A stretch of 64,000 bases of DNA from the NCBI GenBank assembly GCA_963767715.1, contig CAVYFA010000016.1, forward strand, positions 62,001-126,000, given 5' to 3'. A program made the translations under genes and the position numbers. This document shows positions 9,441 through 17,469 of the stretch, one piece after another. Under the pieces are notes generated by a model. It ran no database searches and was not told where the DNA came from. It saw only the letters and a program-made list of their open reading frames with translations. The DNA is from CAVSXS01 sp963767715 (lineage in GTDB: Bacteria; Chloroflexota; Ktedonobacteria; Ktedonobacterales; Ktedonobacteraceae). The number at the start of each line of letters is the position of its first letter. Position 1 is the stretch's first letter.

Positions 9441-9604
9441 TCGCTTCTCACGCCGCAAGTATGTCACGGTGAAGTTCCTGGAAAATTACCGCTCATTTTG
9501 AGCGGTAAATGATCATCGGCACCTACCTGAAGCCGCTTCTCAGGCGGCTTGATCTGGCCCAAAAATATTTTCTGGAACGCAGGTATTTTTGACAAGTCCA
9601 CTCC
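9441..9604 (-). repeat. dispersed multi-palindromic repeat, copy 1 (reverse orientation)
   Basis: Reverse-complement copy of the elements at 41234-41455 and 59512-59737. Shared blocks in order are: GGACTTGTCAAAAATA; GCGTTCCAGAAAATATTTTT; CCGCCTGAGAAG..GCTTCAGG; CCGATGATCATTTACCGCTC followed by AAAATGAGCGGTAA; TTTCCAGGAACTTC; and GTGAGAAGCGAC. Several blocks are self-complementary. No reading frame is conserved. This copy is the shortest of the three and lies in a spacer of more than 900 bases. Confidence 0.85.
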
Positions 9605-9660
9605 CGGCAGCCACAAAGCTGGCAGCAGGATCGTCATTTGGACGAACTTGCGCACTGTCC

Positions 9661-9738
9661 TGCCTGTCATCCTGAGGGCAGCGAAGGATCCGGCTCGCCG
9701 CACACCGAGATTCTTCGCTGCCCTCAGGACGACAGGCC
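9661..9738. repeat. large inverted repeat of the TGTCATCC..GCGAAGGAT type
   Basis: Two 30-base arms (9661-9690 and 9709-9738) match at 27 of 30 positions around an 18-base loop. The arm contains CCTGTCATCCTGAGGGCAGC. A shorter relative sits at 59301-59337. From memory, similar palindromes occur in intergenic regions of other soil bacteria. The function is unknown. Confidence 0.75.
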
Positions 9739-10034
9739 TTCTGGGAAGAAAGGTTGCTCGCTTGACAACGAAGCAGCCCTGATGGTAGTATTTCCTCGGA
9801 AGTTATCAACACCCGTTATAAACAGTTAGAAAATATGAAACAGATGCGCAAAATATTCATCACGGTAAACATACAAACAACCTGCTCACCCGCGTAGGCG
9901 AACACGCCGGGCTTACGCGGGAGAAAGTGGCGCTGCTTGATGCCTCTGCTCACTGCCAGTACATAGCGGGCGAGTAGCAGTTTTCCGATTTGTTTGCATC
10001 TCCAATGTTCCTCTCCTCCCTCGATGACAAAGGC
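9739..10034. other. intergenic stretch without a recognisable gene
   Basis: This region between the repeats and the ABC-F leader has no reading frame with a ribosome-binding site or family similarity. The start of the ABC-F transcript probably lies near its right end, but no convincing -35/-10 pair was found. Confidence 0.5.
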
Positions 10035-10098
10035 GTATGTTGCCGGACATCGAGCTTCTTGTTACTACCTGTCCTGCAACATACTGTGTTTTCCATCA
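10035..10098 (+). promoter_or_regulatory. leader hairpin before the ABC-F gene, possible attenuator
   Basis: GTATGTTGCCGGACA (10035-10049) pairs with TGTCCTGCAACATAC (10070-10084) at 14 of 15 positions around a 20-base loop, followed by TGTGTTTTCC. A second small stem, ATCACA/TGTGAT followed by TTTTGTG, lies just downstream. Antibiotic-responsive ABC-F genes are often controlled by leader attenuation; that role here is an inference. Confidence 0.5.
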
Positions 10099-10239
10099 CA
10101 TCCGTTCGTGTGATTTTGTGTCCATCACATTGCGCCTTGCCCGGCGAGTTCAAATCTTCACTCGTTGTGCGGTGATAGGCAAAGAGATGGATGCCGGTAT
10201 TCTGAAATACCTGGAGAGTTACAAAAGGAAAAATCAATC

Positions 10240-11847
10240 ATGTTACAGGTCAATCATATACATCTTTCTTATGGTCCGCGCCTTGTGCTCGATGATGTCT
10301 CATTTACCGTCGCACCTGGTGAAAAAGCCGGGTTAATCGGGGTCAATGGCGCAGGCAAAAGTTCGCTTTTGAAAATCATTGCCGGGGTGCAGGAGGCCGA
10401 TAGCGGTAAGGTAGTGTTGCCGCGCTCCTTCGGCTATCTATCGCAGGATGTTGCACACGAGACGCAGGTCGCCGAGGGCAGTACCGTGCGCGAATACCTC
10501 TTTAACAGTATCGGCCTGGATACGGCCATCACGGCCTTTGAGGAACTCTCCCTCAAGCTTGGGGAGAGCACCAATGGAAACCTGCCGGCGTTCTTACAGC
10601 GTTTTCAACAGGCGCAGGAGACCCTTGAACGCCTCGGTTACTACGATGCCGATGCTCGAGCCGAGCAATTAATCAGTGGACTCAACCTCGGTGGCGTTAC
10701 GCTTGAGCGCCTTGTCAGCACTCTGAGCGGCGGCCAGAAGACCAAGCTGGCGCTGGCGCGGCTGCTGTTCCAATCACCGGATCTACTCTTACTCGATGAG
10801 CCGACCAATTTCCTGGACGTAGAAGCGACTGGGTGGCTGATGGATTTTCTCCAACGTTACAAGGGCGCTTTATTGCTCATTTCGCATGACCTGGATTTGC
10901 TCGATCACAGCATTAACAAAGTCCTGCGCCTCAACGAGTTCACGCACAAACTCGAGGAGTATCGCGGCACCTATTCCAACTACCTGACCATTACGGGTGA
11001 CGCGCTGGCCTTGATGGAACGCACGAAAGCGCAGCAGGAGCGCGAAATCGCACGCTTGCGCAAAACGTCCGAAAAACTACGTGGCTATGGTGCCTCGCGC
11101 GTCAGTCAGAGGATCGCGGTTGATAAGCGCATTGCCTCCCTCGAAGCGAGCAAACCGAATCTGCCGCAGGCCAGCCGCCGCATCAAGATCGACTTTCCCT
11201 TGCGACATCCAGGACCGCAGATCGTGCTGCGAGCCGACAAATTGACCAAGCGCTATGGCACAAAGGAGATTTTCCGCAACATCAGTTTTCAAGTAGAGCG
11301 TGGACAACGCCTGGTGGTAATCGGATTGAACGGCGCCGGCAAAACGACGCTGCTGCGCACTCTGTTGGGCGTTACCCCGCTCACTGCTGGCAAAGTAACG
11401 ATTGGTGACCGCGTGCTGATAGGCTATTACGCCCAAGAGAACGAGGGGCTGGATTATGACAATACCGTGCTCAACGAAGCGCTGGCCGTTCTACCGACCG
11501 ACGCCAGGCGGGTACGTGGGGTACTTGGCCGTTTTCTCTTCAACGGCGACCGTGTTTTTCAGCAAGTGGGCACGCTGAGCGGCGGGGAAAAAACACGCCT
11601 GGCCCTGGCAAAGATGGTGCTGGCGGGTCCGAATCTCCTCATCCTCGATGAGCCGACGACCCATCTCGATGTTCTATCGCGTAATATCATTGGCGAAGCG
11701 CTTGGCAGCTACAATGGCACAATCATTGCCGTTACACACGATGTCGAGTTTGTACGCCACCTGCGCCCGGATACCCTGTTGTCGATGCCCGATGGCAGAG
11801 TGATGCTATACGATATTAAACATGATGAGCTGTTGAAACGGGCGTAG
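10240..11847 (+). CDS. ABC-F family ribosome-associated ATPase
   Basis: A 535-aa protein with two ABC domains and no membrane domain. The first has Walker A GVNGAGKSSLLK, signature LSGGQKTKLALA and Walker B LLLLDEPTNFLD. The second has GLNGAGKTTLLR, LSGGEKTRLALA and LLILDEPTTHLD. A charged linker (about 240-310) fits the P-site tRNA interaction motif. ABC-F proteins bind the ribosomal E site and either ease translation or protect against antibiotics; which applies cannot be told from sequence. The ATG at 10240 has AAAAGGAAAA upstream; the frame opened further upstream is leader. Confidence 0.9.
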   Translation: MLQVNHIHLSYGPRLVLDDVSFTVAPGEKAGLIGVNGAGKSSLLKIIAGVQEADSGKVVLPRSFGYLSQDVAHETQVAEGSTVREYLFNSIGLDTAITAFEELSLKLGESTNGNLPAFLQRFQQAQETLERLGYYDADARAEQLISGLNLGGVTLERLVSTLSGGQKTKLALARLLFQSPDLLLLDEPTNFLDVEATGWLMDFLQRYKGALLLISHDLDLLDHSINKVLRLNEFTHKLEEYRGTYSNYLTITGDALALMERTKAQQEREIARLRKTSEKLRGYGASRVSQRIAVDKRIASLEASKPNLPQASRRIKIDFPLRHPGPQIVLRADKLTKRYGTKEIFRNISFQVERGQRLVVIGLNGAGKTTLLRTLLGVTPLTAGKVTIGDRVLIGYYAQENEGLDYDNTVLNEALAVLPTDARRVRGVLGRFLFNGDRVFQQVGTLSGGEKTRLALAKMVLAGPNLLILDEPTTHLDVLSRNIIGEALGSYNGTIIAVTHDVEFVRHLRPDTLLSMPDGRVMLYDIKHDELLKRA

Positions 11848-11856
11848 TAAGGAAAC

Positions 11857-11902
11857 GATGACTTGCTCTCGGCCTCTCACCTGGCGGCGAGGGCAAGTCA
11901 TC
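11857..11902 (+). terminator. stem-loop after the ABC-F gene
   Basis: GATGACTTGCTCTCG and CGAGGGCAAGTCATC pair over 15 positions (one G-U) around a 16-base loop, starting 10 bases after the stop codon. No T tract follows, so it may stabilise the mRNA end or need a factor to terminate. Confidence 0.5.
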
Positions 11903-11939
11903 CACAGCATGTCCCTTCATCGATGGGCATTGTCTCAAT

Positions 11940-11969
11940 TTGACATCTGCTGTTTTTTGGTGCTACGAT
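11940..11969 (+). promoter_or_regulatory. sigma-70 type promoter of guaB
   Basis: A consensus TTGACA at 11940-11945 and TACGAT at 11964-11969 are 18 bases apart. This predicts an untranslated leader of about 135 bases before guaB. Confidence 0.65.
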
Positions 11970-11995
11970 ACCAGGAATATATTGACGAACTACGC

Positions 11996-12090
11996 GCCAC
12001 CAGATGACAATAGCGATGTGCAAGCTATCATCGCCAAACCCCGGTGGGAGGGTCCAGCTCACGAGACGGCGTGCGCTGGACGTTTTTATA
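11996..12090 (+). promoter_or_regulatory. structured guaB leader with terminator before the start (candidate riboswitch or attenuator)
   Basis: CCACC (11997-12001) can pair with GGTGG (12043-12047) and enclose a GCGATG/CATCGC hairpin. A competing ATAGC/GCTAT stem overlaps that hairpin. Next comes a terminator: GTCCAGC (12052-12058) and GCTGGAC (12075-12081) with CACG/CGTG inside, then GTTTTTAT. AAGGAGG follows directly, so reading through the hairpin would decide guaB expression. I do not recognise a known riboswitch consensus. Confidence 0.55.
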
Positions 12091-12113
12091 AGTAAGGAGG
12101 ATGCACCGCCATC

Positions 12114-13661
12114 ATGTCTTCAACCTACATGCCAGACTCGGATGCACTTATATCGTTCAATGAGGATTCGTTGGATAGTAAATTCGCTCAAGCAGGTCTG
12201 ACGTTTGACGATGTCTTGATCGTCCCCGCCGCTTCATCGGTACTTCCCCGCGAGGTTTCCACACAGACTCGCCTCACACGTACCATCACCATCAATATCC
12301 CCATCATCAGCGCGGCGATGGATACTGTGACCGAGGCGCGGCTCGCTATCGCCCTCGCACGCGAGGGCGGCATGGGCGTCATTCACCGCAACCTCTCCAT
12401 CGACGACCAGGCGCAGGAGGTTGATAAGGTCAAGCGGTCCGAGTCGGGCATGATTACCGACCCGATCACCCTCGAACCAACTGCGCTGCTCAGCGAAGCG
12501 CTGGCCGCCATGAAACGCTTCCACATCTCCGGCATCCCGATTACCGAAAACGGCAAACTAGTCGGCATCCTGACCAACCGCGATATCCGTTTCGAGACGA
12601 GCTTTGATCGCCCCGTCGCCGACCTGATGACGCGTGACCGCCTGATTACCGTGCCTGTTGGCACCACGCTCGAGGGAGCGCGCGATAGCCTGCACCGCTA
12701 CAAAATTGAGAAACTGCCGGTCGTGGACGAACATGGCATGCTCAGGGGCCTGATCACTATGAAGGATATCCAGAAGAAAATCCTCTATCCCAACGCGGCC
12801 AAGGATGAATTCGGGCGCCTGCGCGTCGGCGCTGCAGTAGGAGTCGGCCCCGATGTCGAAGCCCGCTGCGCGGCCCTGATCGACGAGGGTGTCGATGTGC
12901 TGGTGGTCGATACCTCTCATGCGCACTCGCACATGGTGCTGGAGGCGGTTGCACGCGTGAAGCAGCGCTTCGGCAAGCGGGCACAGATAATGGCCGGCAA
13001 CGTCGTCACGGCTGATGCTACTGAGGCGCTGATTCAGGCCGGGGCGGATGCCGTCAAAGTGGGCATCGGCGCGGGCGCGATCTGCACCACGCGCGTTATC
13101 GCTGGTGTGGGTGTGCCACAGATCACCGCCATCTACGAGTGCGTGCGCGCTGCCCGTCGCCACAATGTACCGGTAGTCGGCGATGGCGGCATCCAGTATT
13201 CCGGCGATATCGCCAAGGCAATCGCGGCAGGCGCTGACAGCGTCATGCTTGGCAGCCTGCTCGCGGGAGTCGACGAAAGCCCGGGTGAACTCATCATCTC
13301 GCACGGCGAACGCTTCAAGGATTACCGGGGCATGGGTTCTATCGCCGCCATGAAGCAGCGCAGCTACAGCAAGGATCGCTACTTCCAGAGTGATATCACC
13401 GATGAATCCGGCCTGATCGCTGAGGGCATCGAGGCGCGCGTCCCCTACAAGGGCATGCTGGGCCCCCTGGTTTTCCAGCTCGTGGGCGGCCTGCGCCAGT
13501 CGATGGGCTACGCCGGCTGCGGTTCCATCGCCGATATGCAGGAGAAGACGCGCTTCGTGCGCATCACCAACGCCGGCCTGCGCGAGTCACACCCGCATGA
13601 TGTAGTGCCAACGAGGACACAACCTAACTATCCTGGTCGAATGGGGCCACTGACCTTGTAG
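12114..13661 (+). CDS. guaB: IMP dehydrogenase
   Basis: Oxidises IMP to XMP with NAD, the committed step to GMP. The 515-aa protein starts TFDDVLIVPAASSVLPREV, has a tandem CBS (Bateman) domain at about 110-235, then the rest of the barrel with the catalytic loop GAICTTRVIAGVG (Cys324), the phosphate-binding GDGGIQYSGDIAKAIAAG and the flap SEGIEARVPYKG-like stretch. AAGGAGG lies 13 bases before the ATG, somewhat far, but no other in-frame start fits better. It is monocistronic, followed by a strong terminator, and its leader suggests premature-termination control. Confidence 0.95.
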   Translation: MSSTYMPDSDALISFNEDSLDSKFAQAGLTFDDVLIVPAASSVLPREVSTQTRLTRTITINIPIISAAMDTVTEARLAIALAREGGMGVIHRNLSIDDQAQEVDKVKRSESGMITDPITLEPTALLSEALAAMKRFHISGIPITENGKLVGILTNRDIRFETSFDRPVADLMTRDRLITVPVGTTLEGARDSLHRYKIEKLPVVDEHGMLRGLITMKDIQKKILYPNAAKDEFGRLRVGAAVGVGPDVEARCAALIDEGVDVLVVDTSHAHSHMVLEAVARVKQRFGKRAQIMAGNVVTADATEALIQAGADAVKVGIGAGAICTTRVIAGVGVPQITAIYECVRAARRHNVPVVGDGGIQYSGDIAKAIAAGADSVMLGSLLAGVDESPGELIISHGERFKDYRGMGSIAAMKQRSYSKDRYFQSDITDESGLIAEGIEARVPYKGMLGPLVFQLVGGLRQSMGYAGCGSIADMQEKTRFVRITNAGLRESHPHDVVPTRTQPNYPGRMGPLTL

Positions 13662-13679
13662 AGTTAGTTGAGGGAATAG

Positions 13680-13734
13680 AAGCTCATCCAATTCTACTAA
13701 ATCGCTAATTAGTAGAATTGGATGAGCTTTTTTC
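13680..13734 (+). terminator. strong intrinsic terminator of guaB
   Basis: A perfect 21-base-pair stem (AAGCTCATCCAATTC.. with its complement, 13680-13700 and 13709-13729) has an 8-base loop and is followed by a T run. The stem is unusually long for a terminator. Confidence 0.9.
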
Positions 13735-13840
13735 TTGCGTTGTTCAGGTGGCTCAGCATGCGTCACCTCTTTCGTTAACATTCTCATTTGAGCTAAGTAT
13801 ATCAGCTTGTATAACATTTTATCTGACGGAATACGAGCAC

Positions 13841-13869
13841 TTGACAAGGGGAAATACAAACACTATACT
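13841..13869 (+). promoter_or_regulatory. consensus promoter of the phosphoesterase gene
   Basis: TTGACA at 13841-13846 and TATACT at 13864-13869 are 17 bases apart, about 110 bases before the coding start. Confidence 0.75.
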
Positions 13870-13978
13870 CGATTGGGGGTAGTATTTCTAATTGCGCTCC
13901 ACTCCAATGGTGGACGCCCTTCAAAGACCTGATCACTATTTCACTTTTCGTAACTTCTGCCAGAAGAAAGGAACTCAA

Positions 13979-14980
13979 ATGCCCTTCCTTATGCGCCTGG
14001 CGTCCCTGGTATTGCTCGCCACCGGACTATTTAGTTTCGGAGCCAACCCGGGCCGTCCCACCTCACCGCCAGTAAGCATGCCACGCTACCAGCACCTCTT
14101 CGTCATTGTTGAAGAGAATCACGAGTACGGCCAGATCATCGGGAATCCTGTCGCACCGATGCTCAACAGCCTGGCCCGGACGTATGGTCTGGCCACCAAT
14201 TATGATGCTGTGATCCATCCGAGCGAAGGGAACTATGTTGCTCTGCTCGGTGGCAATTCCTACCGGATCGCCGACGACAACCCCTATTATACTCATACCA
14301 TTGCTCAGCCAAGCCTGGCCAATCAACTTGAAGGAGCAGGGCTGACCTGGAAAGGCTATTTCCAGTCGATGCCCTCCGCCGGGTTCAAAGGTATATGCTA
14401 TCCGGCTACTTGTGGAGGAAAAAGTGACATTGACCCGCTCTATGTCTCCAAACACAATGCGTTTCTCAACTTCGCCTCGATCCAGAACAATCAGGCGGAG
14501 TTACTCAAGCTCGTCCCGATTTGGCAGTTGAACTCCGATCTGCTTACCGGCCAGGTTCCGAACTTCAGCCTGATTGTGCCCGACCAGTGCTATGATATGC
14601 ATGGTGCTCCGCCCCAATGCCCGGACGCTGGTCTACCTGGATCTCCCTCAGATAACTTCCTGGTCAACCAGGCGGATACCTACGCGGGCATCCTGGTGAC
14701 CTGGATTACTAGTTCACCTCTGTGGATGCGAGGCAACAATGCCATCGTCATTACCTGGGATGAGGGTTCGACTGCGCTAGGCTGTTGCGCTGCTAACCCG
14801 GGCGGAGGCCACGTTGCTACGATTGTCATCACGAGTCATGGGCCGCGTGCTAAGCTGGATAGCACCAGCTACAACCACTACTCGCTGCTCCTGACTATCG
14901 AACGGGCCTTTGGCGTTGGGTGTTTGCAGTTCACCTGTCAAACCGCCAACGTTCGAACAATGACGCCCCTCTTCGCCTGA
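13979..14980 (+). CDS. secreted phosphoesterase / acid phosphatase (phospholipase C superfamily)
   Basis: A 333-aa exported hydrolase of the phosphoesterase family that includes phospholipase C and AcpA-type acid phosphatases. A Sec signal peptide (MPFLMRLASLVLLATGLFSF) is followed by the mature start. FVIVEENHEYGQI carries the metal-binding Glu-Asn of the family, SEGNYVALLGG stands at the nucleophile region, and IVPDQCYDMHG plus ITWDEGS match later metal-binding blocks. It probably releases phosphate from organic phosphates outside the cell. The ATG at 13979 follows AAAGGAA; the frame opened at 13892 lacks a site and would bury the signal peptide. Confidence 0.85.
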   Translation: MPFLMRLASLVLLATGLFSFGANPGRPTSPPVSMPRYQHLFVIVEENHEYGQIIGNPVAPMLNSLARTYGLATNYDAVIHPSEGNYVALLGGNSYRIADDNPYYTHTIAQPSLANQLEGAGLTWKGYFQSMPSAGFKGICYPATCGGKSDIDPLYVSKHNAFLNFASIQNNQAELLKLVPIWQLNSDLLTGQVPNFSLIVPDQCYDMHGAPPQCPDAGLPGSPSDNFLVNQADTYAGILVTWITSSPLWMRGNNAIVITWDEGSTALGCCAANPGGGHVATIVITSHGPRAKLDSTSYNHYSLLLTIERAFGVGCLQFTCQTANVRTMTPLFA

Positions 14981-15030
14981 AGCTCGAGTCTGTTCGGAAC
15001 CTCAAGCTGGAATGGATAAACTGATAGACC

Positions 15031-16458
15031 TCATTCCCGCTGAGCGGCAACGAACGACGCATACCAGCGGCCGCTGTCTTTGATGATGCGGCGCTGAGTG
15101 GGATAATCGACGTAGACCAGGCCGAAGCGCTTGCGGTAGCCTTCAGACCACTCGAAGTTGTCCAGGAAGGACCACACGATGTAGCCCTTAACGGGTACTC
15201 CCTGGCGTATGACCTGGGAGACCGTTTGAATGTGCGCCCGCAGGTAGTCTATGCGCTGCTGGTCGTGAATACTGTCGCTGCCGTCCAGGCGGTCGTCGAA
15301 GGCGGCGCCGCTTTCGGTGACGACCATTGCTTTCGGCGCGTACTCATGGTGGATGCGCGCCAGGATCGTGGCGAGACCGTCGGGGAAGATCTCCCAGCCC
15401 ATTTCAGTGTAGGATGAGCCCGGGATTCGCTCGATAGCTTCAAAGCCGGTGAATGGTACTGTATGTTCCGCAATGGCCGAGGTATTTTCAGATCCCCGCA
15501 CGAGCATGCGCGAATAGTAGTTGACCCCGAGAAAGTCAATCGGGGTGGAGATGATGGAGAAATCATTTTCTTGGGTTGGTGGAGGGGAAACCTCCATACC
15601 GGTGAAAAGGCCATCCGGGTAGCTCCCGAGAAAGAGCGGGTCGAGGAACCAGCGATTGCGGAAAACATCGGCATGTTCAACTGCGCGCAAGGTCTCGGTC
15701 CGATCATCGGCGGCGTAGACGGGATAGAAGTCGAGCGCAATACCTACCTGCGCCTGGGAAGAAAGATGCGCGCGCATACGTGGCACAGAGAGTCCGTGCG
15801 AGAGTAAAACATGGTGACCGGCGTTCACGGCCAACTGCTTGTCGTGCAGGCCGGGCGCATGGATGCCCAGGGCAAAACCAAGAAAGGCGCTGCACCAGGG
15901 CTCGTTATGTGTAAGCCACCACTGCACGCGGTCTCCCAGGCGGCGCGCCACCACCTCGGCATAGTCGGCGAAGGCATAGGCCGTATCGCGATTGAGCCAG
16001 CCGCCGTGATCCTGCAAAGCAATGGGCAGGTCCCAGTGATAGAGCGTGGCGAGCGGCTGGATTCCCCTCGCGAGCAGCGCATCGACCAGGCGATCGTAAA
16101 AATCTAGGCCGCGTTCATTTACGGTGCCTTTGCCCTGTGGCAGGATACGCGGCCAGGAGAGCGAGAAGCGGTAGATGCTCAAGTTAAGTTCGTCCATGAG
16201 CGCCACATCTTCTTCCATCCGGTGATAGTGATCCGCCGCGACCTCACCTGTCTCGCCGCGGTATATCGTGCCAGGTATAGTGGCGAAGCGATCCCACACG
16301 GAGAGGGCGCGCCCGTCTTCATGTACCGCTCCCTCAATCTGGTAGGCAGAGGTAGCGGCTCCCCACAGAAAATCGGGTGGGAAGGCAGCGGCCGCCGGGG
16401 CCGGCTGCGTATCTACGCTCGGACTTGATAAGGATGCAGTTTCGTTGGTAATGCTCAT
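15031..16458 (-). CDS. GH1 family beta-glucosidase
   Basis: Hydrolyses terminal beta-glucosidic (or beta-galactosidic) bonds in the cytoplasm. A 475-aa TIM barrel with FLWGAATSAYQIEGA near the N-terminus, acid/base Glu186 in WLTHNEPWC and nucleophile Glu382 in VVTESGAAFDD. The usual nucleophile motif TENG is TESG here. Substrate residues at the C-terminus (WSFLDNFEWSEGYRKRFGL) are intact. GAGGAG lies 5 bases before the ATG. The start overlaps the stop of the upstream permease as ATGA, so translation is probably coupled. Sharing an operon with an oligopeptide/oligosaccharide-type ABC importer suggests that importer brings in beta-linked saccharides. Confidence 0.93.
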   Translation of the reverse strand: MSITNETASLSSPSVDTQPAPAAAAFPPDFLWGAATSAYQIEGAVHEDGRALSVWDRFATIPGTIYRGETGEVAADHYHRMEEDVALMDELNLSIYRFSLSWPRILPQGKGTVNERGLDFYDRLVDALLARGIQPLATLYHWDLPIALQDHGGWLNRDTAYAFADYAEVVARRLGDRVQWWLTHNEPWCSAFLGFALGIHAPGLHDKQLAVNAGHHVLLSHGLSVPRMRAHLSSQAQVGIALDFYPVYAADDRTETLRAVEHADVFRNRWFLDPLFLGSYPDGLFTGMEVSPPPTQENDFSIISTPIDFLGVNYYSRMLVRGSENTSAIAEHTVPFTGFEAIERIPGSSYTEMGWEIFPDGLATILARIHHEYAPKAMVVTESGAAFDDRLDGSDSIHDQQRIDYLRAHIQTVSQVIRQGVPVKGYIVWSFLDNFEWSEGYRKRFGLVYVDYPTQRRIIKDSGRWYASFVAAQRE

Positions 16459-17462
16459 CGAGTCTCCTCTAAAAGGTTCTCCTGCAGCTCATAGCTCTTC
16501 GTTTTCTTTCTCAAGAACAACCTCCTGTGCAATGAGTGTGACGGGCGCTCGACGCGTAGCCGTGGATTCGCCAGCTCATCGATGCCGAAATTGATAAATG
16601 TTAATCCCGCGCAGAGTACGGCTACGCATAATCCTGCCGGGACGAATTGCCACCATTTGCCTACGATCAGCGCCGCGTTATTCTGCGCCCAGTACAAGAT
16701 TACTCCCCAGCTTGCCTGGGATGTGTTTCCAAGCCCGAGAAACTCCAGGGCGACCTCGGCGCCTATGGCGTAAACGAAGGTCCCGATAAAGGTGGAAGCC
16801 ACGAGCGCGATTTCGTTGGGAAGGATTTCGGCGAAGATGATCCGCAGGGAGCTTTCACCGGATGCACGCGCGGCAGATACAAACTCGCGCTCTTTCAATG
16901 AGAGTGTCTGCGCGCGTAAGACACGCGCTCCGTAGCTCCAGGAGGTAAAGAGCAGCACAAGCGCGATCACAAATTCATTTTTATTCGCGGCATCGGCGGC
17001 GCTGGCCAGGGAGGCGAGTACAATGGCAAGCGGCAGACCCGGCAAGACCAGGAATACGTTGATGATCAGGGAGAGTACGTCGTCGACTATACCGCCGAAG
17101 TAGGCGGAGGTCAGGCCGAAAAATATCTGCAACGCGGTTGAGCCGATTGCCGCCAGGAAGCCAATCACCAGCGAGACGCGCGCTCCATAAACAACCTGTG
17201 CAAACATATCCTGGCCCAGTCCCGTTGTACCCAGGATGTGCGCGGGCGATGGAGGGAGCGAGCCTATGACGACGCTCGCATTGGGATTATAGGGCGTCAG
17301 AAGCGGCGCCGCCACAGCGATCAGCACAAAAAAGACGACAACTCCTACCCCAATGGCGATTTTCGGGTTGGACGTAAGAATCGTGAGGATGCTGCTTCTA
17401 CGTCCTTTCGCTCCGGTCAGGATACTGGCGGTATCGATATCTGTTAAATTTGTAACTTGCAT
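16455..17462 (-). CDS. ABC importer permease, DppC/OppC type
   Basis: A 335-aa inner-membrane permease with the binding-protein-dependent (BPD) fold. The N-terminal first helix is followed by a periplasmic segment (APLLTPYNPN..LGTTGLGQDMFAQVVYGAR), typical of the C-type subunit. The cytoplasmic coupling helix is at RAQTLSLKEREFVSAARASG. The tail is basic. ATG 17462 with AAGGAAA upstream fits better than the frame from 17498, which would overlap the preceding permease. It lies 7 bases after that permease and overlaps the beta-glucosidase by 4. No ATPase subunit is in this operon, so it must borrow one. Confidence 0.9.
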   Translation of the reverse strand: MQVTNLTDIDTASILTGAKGRRSSILTILTSNPKIAIGVGVVVFFVLIAVAAPLLTPYNPNASVVIGSLPPSPAHILGTTGLGQDMFAQVVYGARVSLVIGFLAAIGSTALQIFFGLTSAYFGGIVDDVLSLIINVFLVLPGLPLAIVLASLASAADAANKNEFVIALVLLFTSWSYGARVLRAQTLSLKEREFVSAARASGESSLRIIFAEILPNEIALVASTFIGTFVYAIGAEVALEFLGLGNTSQASWGVILYWAQNNAALIVGKWWQFVPAGLCVAVLCAGLTFINFGIDELANPRLRVERPSHSLHRRLFLRKKTKSYELQENLLEETR

Positions 17463-17469
17463 CGTTTCC

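Noticed and set aside
9441..9830. CRISPR array in the repeat-rich spacer
   Set aside because: Repeats here are palindromes of different sequences, not regularly spaced identical repeats with spacers, and there are no cas genes.
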